64,000 nt of DNA. Origin: Pectobacterium fontis (GTDB lineage Bacteria; Pseudomonadota; Gammaproteobacteria; Enterobacterales; Enterobacteriaceae). Position 1 is the stretch's first letter. The number at the start of each line of letters is the position of its first letter. The translations under genes and the position numbers were made by a program. The notes beneath the pieces were generated by a model that worked only from the letters and a program-made list of their open reading frames with translations, was not told the DNA's origin and ran no database searches. The stretch lies in the NCBI RefSeq assembly GCF_000803215.1, contig NZ_JSXC01000030.1, forward strand, positions 62,001 to 126,000, in the 5' to 3' direction. Shown one piece after another: positions 60,049-64,000 of this stretch.

Positions 60049-61266
60049 TTATTTATCGAGCTTTCTCATGACCAGCGTCGCGTTCGTACCGCCGAATCCA
60101 AAGCTATTAGACATCACCGTAGTCAGCTTACGTTCCGTCGGCTGAGTCACAATATTCAGACCAGCGGCTTGCTCATCCAGATTTTCCACGTTAATGCTCG
60201 GTGCCACAAAACCGTGCTCCAGCATCAACAATGAATAAATCGCTTCCTGAACGCCTGCCGCACCCAGAGAGTGACCGGTCATCGCTTTGGTCGCGGAGAT
60301 GGCTGGCGAGTTGTCACCAAACACTTCACGAATCGCACCCAGTTCCTTCACATCGCCCACCGGCGTTGATGTACCGTGAGAGTTCAGGTAGTCAATTGGC
60401 GTATCCACACCGTTCATCGCCATCTTCATGCAGCGCACCGCGCCTTCACCCGATGGAGCCACCATATCGGCACCGTCAGACGTCGCACCATAACCGACAA
60501 CCTCTGCGTAGATATGCGCACCGCGCGCCAGAGCGTGTTCCAGCTCTTCGACAACCACCATACCGCCACCGCCTGCAATCACGAAGCCATCGCGATCGGC
60601 ATCATAGGTACGGGAGGCTTTTTCTGGTGTTTCATTGTATTTGGTGGACAGCGCGCCCATCGCATCAAACTCACAGGCCAGTTCCCAGCACAGTTCTTCA
60701 GCGCCGCCCGCGAACACGATATCCTGTTTGCCCATCTGGATTTGCTCAACCGCGTTACCGATACAGTGTGCGGAGGTGGCACAGGCGGAGCTGATGGAGT
60801 AGTTCACGCCGTGAATTTTGAATGGGGTGGCCAGACAGGCGGATACCGCAGAACCCATTGATTTGGTTACGACATAAGGGCCAACAGCTTTCAGACCACG
60901 CGGGCTACGCATGGCGTCAGCGCCAAACACCTGATAGCGCGCAGAACCGCCGGAACCGGCAATCAGGCCAACGCGCGGGTTATTCTGATAGACCTCATCA
61001 GACAGCCCGGAATCTTTAATCGCCTGCTCCATGGATAAGTAGGCATAAATCGATGCATCACTCATAAAACGCACAACTTTGCGATCGATGAGGCCGGTGG
61101 TGTCCAGTTTGACATTCCCCCAGACGTGACTACGCATACCGGAATCTTTCAGCTCTTGAGAGAACGTAATACCCGAGCGGCCTTCCCGCAATGATGCCAG
61201 AACTTCCTGCTGGTTATTACCGATGCTTGATACGATCCCCAGACCAGTAATCACTGCACGTTTCAT
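60049..61266 (-). CDS. fabB: Beta-ketoacyl-ACP synthase I
   Basis: This 405-residue condensing enzyme (E. coli 406) shows the catalytic triad: cysteine 162 in [13 protein letters not shown], histidine in [12 protein letters not shown] and histidine in [14 protein letters not shown]. The [14 protein letters not shown] ending is typical. It elongates saturated and unsaturated acyl-ACP and is essential for unsaturated fatty acids. FabR- and FadR-type sites overlap the promoter. It is transcribed alone, divergent from mnmC. Confidence 0.97.
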   Translation of the reverse strand: MKRAVITGLGIVSSIGNNQQEVLASLREGRSGITFSQELKDSGMRSHVWGNVKLDTTGLIDRKVVRFMSDASIYAYLSMEQAIKDSGLSDEVYQNNPRVGLIAGSGGSARYQVFGADAMRSPRGLKAVGPYVVTKSMGSAVSACLATPFKIHGVNYSISSACATSAHCIGNAVEQIQMGKQDIVFAGGAEELCWELACEFDAMGALSTKYNETPEKASRTYDADRDGFVIAGGGGMVVVEELEHALARGAHIYAEVVGYGATSDGADMVAPSGEGAVRCMKMAMNGVDTPIDYLNSHGTSTPVGDVKELGAIREVFGDNSPAISATKAMTGHSLGAAGVQEAIYSLLMLEHGFVAPSINVENLDEQAAGLNIVTQPTERKLTTVMSNSFGFGGTNATLVMRKLDK

Positions 61267-61311
61267 TTAATACCTCTTATTGCACTTGTAGAGTTTGGGA
61301 TTTCGCTTCGC

Positions 61312-61340
61312 ACTTTAGCGTACAGTTGTAAGCTGAACAA
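61312..61340 (-). promoter_or_regulatory. fabB promoter
   Basis: On the minus strand TTGTTC (61340-61335) and TAAAGT (61317-61312) are separated by 17 bases, a standard sigma-70 spacing. The FabR-type site fills the spacer and the FadR-type site covers the -35. The fabB start is 45 bases further on. Confidence 0.6.
61317..61334. promoter_or_regulatory. FabR-type operator at fabB
   Basis: AGCGTACAGTTGTAAGCT resembles the E. coli FabR site AGCGTACACGTGTTCGCT, with matching outer AGCGTACA and -GCT ends. It lies between -35 and -10 of the fabB promoter, so binding should repress. FabR adjusts unsaturated fatty acid synthesis to membrane composition. Confidence 0.65.
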
Positions 61341-61352
61341 GTCCGATCAGCC
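61336..61352. promoter_or_regulatory. FadR-type operator at fabB
   Basis: AACAAGTCCGATCAGCC (minus strand GGCTGATCGGACTTGTT) shares the TGATCGGACTTGTTC string with the E. coli fabA/fabB activator site. It covers the -35 region next to the FabR-type site, the position used for FadR activation. Confidence 0.65.
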
Positions 61353-61438
61353 GAACTACCGTGAAATTATTGCTAAATTTGCGCCACGATATTCCGCCCG
61401 TTAAAATCTCGCCATCACTTGAATAATGAGCTTTTACC

Positions 61439-63469
61439 GTGACGAACCTTCCCATCCAGCACGCGTCGCTAAGTTGGAACGCTCAGGGTACACCTGTATC
61501 GCAACAGTTTGATGACGTCTATTTTTCGAATCAGGATGGGTTAGCCGAAACCCGTTATGTGTTTTTAAAAGGCAATCAGTTTCCTGAACGGTTCGCCACG
61601 CACCCACGCGCAGCCTGCGTGATAGCAGAAACCGGCTTTGGCACCGGCCTGAATTTTCTGACGCTGTGGCAAGCCTTTGCCGAGTTTCGCCAACAGCAGC
61701 CGCAGGCCGCATTGCGACATTTGCATTTCATCAGCTTCGAGAAGTTTCCCCTGCGCCGTCACGACCTGGCGGCCGCACATGCCCAGTGGCCGGAACTGGC
61801 CGCGTTCGCCGATGAACTACGTCAGCAGTGGCCGCTACCGCTACCGGGCTGTCATCGGCTGATTCTGGCGCAGGGCAGCATCACGCTCGATTTGTGGTTC
61901 GGGGACGTCAACGCCTTACTGCCTGAACTGGATGACACCCTGAATCACCAGATTGACGCCTGGTTTCTGGACGGTTTTGCGCCGTCCAAGAACCCGGATA
62001 TGTGGACAGATAATCTGTTTCAGGCAATGGCGCGTTTGTGCCGTAAAGAAGGCACGTTTGCCACCTTTACCGCCGCAGGTTTTGTGCGTCGCGGTCTGCA
62101 ACAGGCCGGGTTTCAGGTCAGCAAAATAAAAGGGTTCGGGCAGAAACGGGAGATGCTGAGCGGTATTTTGCAAGACATCCTCCCCGTTACCTCGCCAACG
62201 CCGTGGTATGCGCGTCCCGCAGCCAGCACCACGGACGATATTGCGATTATCGGCGGCGGTATTGCCAGCGTGCTCACCGCGCTTGCTCTGCAACGGCGCG
62301 GTGCGAACGTCACGCTCTACTGCGAGGAGGCACAGCCTGCTACGGGCGCATCCGGCAATCGCCAGGGCGCACTGTATCCTCTGCTGAATAACACGCACGA
62401 TGCGGTATCCCGCTTTTTCTCCCTCGCGTTTGACTTTGCCCACCGTCGTTACACGGCGCTGGCGCAACAGGGGCTGGAATTTGAACACCAGTGGTGTGGC
62501 GTCAGTCAGCTTGCCTGGGATGAAAAAAGTGCGCGTAAAATCGAACAGATTCTGCAAGGAGAATGGCCGGAAGAACTGGTCGTTAGCGTGGAGGCACAGC
62601 AACTGGAAAAACAGAGCGGTCTAAATCCCGGCGTAAACGGCATCACCTATCCCGGTGGCGGCTGGCTATGTCCGGCAGAACTCACCGCCTCGGCGCTAAA
62701 GCTGGCACAACAGAACGGCCTGTCGGTACAAATGAATACCGCCGTTTCCGCATTGGAGCAGACGGATAGCGGCTGGGGACTCACCTTAAGCACGGGTCAG
62801 CAAGTCAATCACGCCGTCGTGGTGCTGGCAAATGGCTACCAAATCACCGACTGGCCACAAACCCGTCATTTACCCGGCTATGCCGTGCGTGGGCAGGTCA
62901 GCCATGTTCCTACCAACCCCGTATTAGGTCAGCTAAAACAGGTGCTGTGCTACGACGGCTATCTGACGCCAGTCAGCCCATACCATCAGACACACTGCAT
63001 CGGGGCAAGCTATGTGCGGGGAGAAACACGTTGTGATTATCGGGAAGAAGAGCAACAAGAGAATCGCCAGCGGCTGCTGAACTGTTTGCCCAACGCTGAG
63101 TGGGCTAACACGATCGACATCAGCGACGCGCAGGCGCGTCAGGGCGTTCGCTGCGCGCTGCGCGACCATCTACCGCTACTAGGCGCAGTACCGGATTATG
63201 AAAAAACGCTGGCAGAGTATAAAGATCGGCTCCATCCTCAGCACCGTGCCAACACCGTACCGCGCGCGCCCTATTGGCAGGATCTGTTTATCATCGGCGC
63301 GTTAGGCTCACGCGGCCTCTGCTCTGCGCCACTCGCGGCGGAAATTCTGGCCTCACACATGTATGGCGAACCCCTGCCGCTGGATCGCGCTACGCTCGCC
63401 GCGCTCAACCCCAATCGTTTCTGGATAAGGAAATTACTGAAAGGCAAACCTGTAACACTCAGTGAATAA
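61439..63469 (+). CDS. mnmC: Bifunctional tRNA 5-methylaminomethyl-2-thiouridine biosynthesis protein MnmC
   Basis: The GTG at 61439 is the only start that fits the homologous N-terminus ([20 protein letters not shown]), giving 676 residues (E. coli 668); its ribosome binding site is weak. The N-terminal MnmC2 methyltransferase has [18 protein letters not shown] and [17 protein letters not shown]; the C-terminal MnmC1 oxidase has the FAD motif [20 protein letters not shown]. The enzyme completes mnm5s2U34 in tRNA anticodons by removing the carboxymethyl group and then methylating. It is monocistronic and divergent from fabB. Confidence 0.95.
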   Translation: MTNLPIQHASLSWNAQGTPVSQQFDDVYFSNQDGLAETRYVFLKGNQFPERFATHPRAACVIAETGFGTGLNFLTLWQAFAEFRQQQPQAALRHLHFISFEKFPLRRHDLAAAHAQWPELAAFADELRQQWPLPLPGCHRLILAQGSITLDLWFGDVNALLPELDDTLNHQIDAWFLDGFAPSKNPDMWTDNLFQAMARLCRKEGTFATFTAAGFVRRGLQQAGFQVSKIKGFGQKREMLSGILQDILPVTSPTPWYARPAASTTDDIAIIGGGIASVLTALALQRRGANVTLYCEEAQPATGASGNRQGALYPLLNNTHDAVSRFFSLAFDFAHRRYTALAQQGLEFEHQWCGVSQLAWDEKSARKIEQILQGEWPEELVVSVEAQQLEKQSGLNPGVNGITYPGGGWLCPAELTASALKLAQQNGLSVQMNTAVSALEQTDSGWGLTLSTGQQVNHAVVVLANGYQITDWPQTRHLPGYAVRGQVSHVPTNPVLGQLKQVLCYDGYLTPVSPYHQTHCIGASYVRGETRCDYREEEQQENRQRLLNCLPNAEWANTIDISDAQARQGVRCALRDHLPLLGAVPDYEKTLAEYKDRLHPQHRANTVPRAPYWQDLFIIGALGSRGLCSAPLAAEILASHMYGEPLPLDRATLAALNPNRFWIRKLLKGKPVTLSE

Positions 63470-63605
63470 ACTCTCGCCGACGCAGATAATCAGTGCTGCG
63501 TCGGTAACGTTATTTAATCGCTCTGCATCACATTTCCTTTGCATCACGTCGTCGCAATTTGTTATGTTATTACATATCCATTTACATCAACCGTACACAT
63601 TCACC

Positions 63606-64000
63606 ATGATCAGCAGGGACAGACACACAGACGCCATTCTTCAGGTCGATCATCTCAGCCTGTCTATTGGCGGTGACAGCAAAGTCAGCGATATCAGCTT
63701 TACGCTGTTCGCAGGTGAACGTGTCTGTTTACTCGGCGCATCCGGTTCCGGTAAATCCCTCACCGCCAAAGCGGTCATTGGCACCCCGCCAGCGGGATGC
63801 CAGGTGCGCGGCAAAATTCGTGTGAATGGCGATGAAGTGGGTCAGTTGAAAGCGCTGGCACGCCCGCACGCCAGTCGAGTCTCTGCGGTTTTTCAGGATT
63901 CCGCCACGGCGCTTAATCCTCTTATGCCGTTAGGAAAACAGCTATCGTTGGCATTGAAAACGACCTCTTTCGCTGAGCTTTCCGCGCTTTTGGCAGCCAT
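63606..64000 (+). CDS. Oligopeptide/nickel-type ABC transporter ATP-binding protein (3' part outside window)
   Basis: A frame opens with ATG at 63606 and runs off the right edge, giving 131 visible residues. Walker A GASGSGKSLTAKAVIG and the Q-loop SAVFQDSATALNPLMPLG are those of the DppD/OppD/NikD group of ATPases. The visible part is shorter and more divergent than DppD, closer to NikD-like proteins. Walker B, signature and C-terminus are outside, and so are possible permease and binding-protein genes. An AT-rich stretch lies before the start. The substrate (dipeptide, nickel or metallophore) cannot be decided. Confidence 0.8.
   Translation, partial: MISRDRHTDAILQVDHLSLSIGGDSKVSDISFTLFAGERVCLLGASGSGKSLTAKAVIGTPPAGCQVRGKIRVNGDEVGQLKALARPHASRVSAVFQDSATALNPLMPLGKQLSLALKTTSFAELSALLAA

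Overview
The window is chromosomal DNA from a gamma-proteobacterium of the Enterobacterales, most probably Pectobacterium or a close relative in the Pectobacteriaceae. This rests on protein sequences that read as close homologues of Escherichia coli proteins of the same length, on gene order matching the E. coli flk-to-lrhA segment, on an ERIC repeat, and on a HexA/LrhA regulator beside nuo. No database search was run, so species level is inference. About 55 protein genes are visible. I found no rRNA, tRNA, CRISPR array, integrase or transposase.

Left part (1-12.9 kb), the more variable portion. A heme-degrading radical SAM gene (hutW, cut by the window edge) sits behind a Fur box. It is followed by an AT-rich four-gene unit: a sulfonate/sulfate-ester type ABC importer (binding protein, permease, ATPase) and a cysteine-type sulfatase without a signal peptide. 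Then come ybiT (ABC-F), a PhzF-family/GNAT pair, a 32-residue small protein gene with two CRP-type palindromes in front and a terminator behind, treBC for trehalose uptake and hydrolysis, and elaB.

Middle part (13-32.3 kb). The complete respiratory complex I operon nuoABCDEFGHIJKLMN (C and D fused) is on the minus strand, read from 28.2 kb down to 13.1 kb. The LysR regulator hexA (lrhA) is upstream, and alaA and yfbR lie beyond it.

Right part (32.3-64 kb), conserved enterobacterial core. In order: yfbS, hxpA (yfbT), yfbU, yfbV; ackA-pta with an ERIC element carrying an internal insert in the pta 3' region; a DUF817 membrane protein where E. coli has yfcC; yfcD, yfcE, yfcG, folX, yfcH; the histidine/basic amino acid importer hisJQMP behind a sigma-54 promoter and two NtrC-type sites; ubiX; cvpA-purF behind a PurR operator; dedD, folC, accD, dedA, truA, usg, pdxB; flk; fabB with FabR- and FadR-type sites; mnmC; and the start of an oligopeptide/nickel-type ABC ATPase running off the right edge.

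Most promising for follow-up: the CRP-controlled 32-residue gene, the transporter-sulfatase unit, the NtrC/sigma-54 architecture of hisJ, and the repeats in the hexA and ackA leaders. Starts were adjusted where a Shine-Dalgarno sequence or the recalled length of the E. coli homologue favoured an internal codon. Homology and length statements about E. coli proteins come from memory, not from a search.
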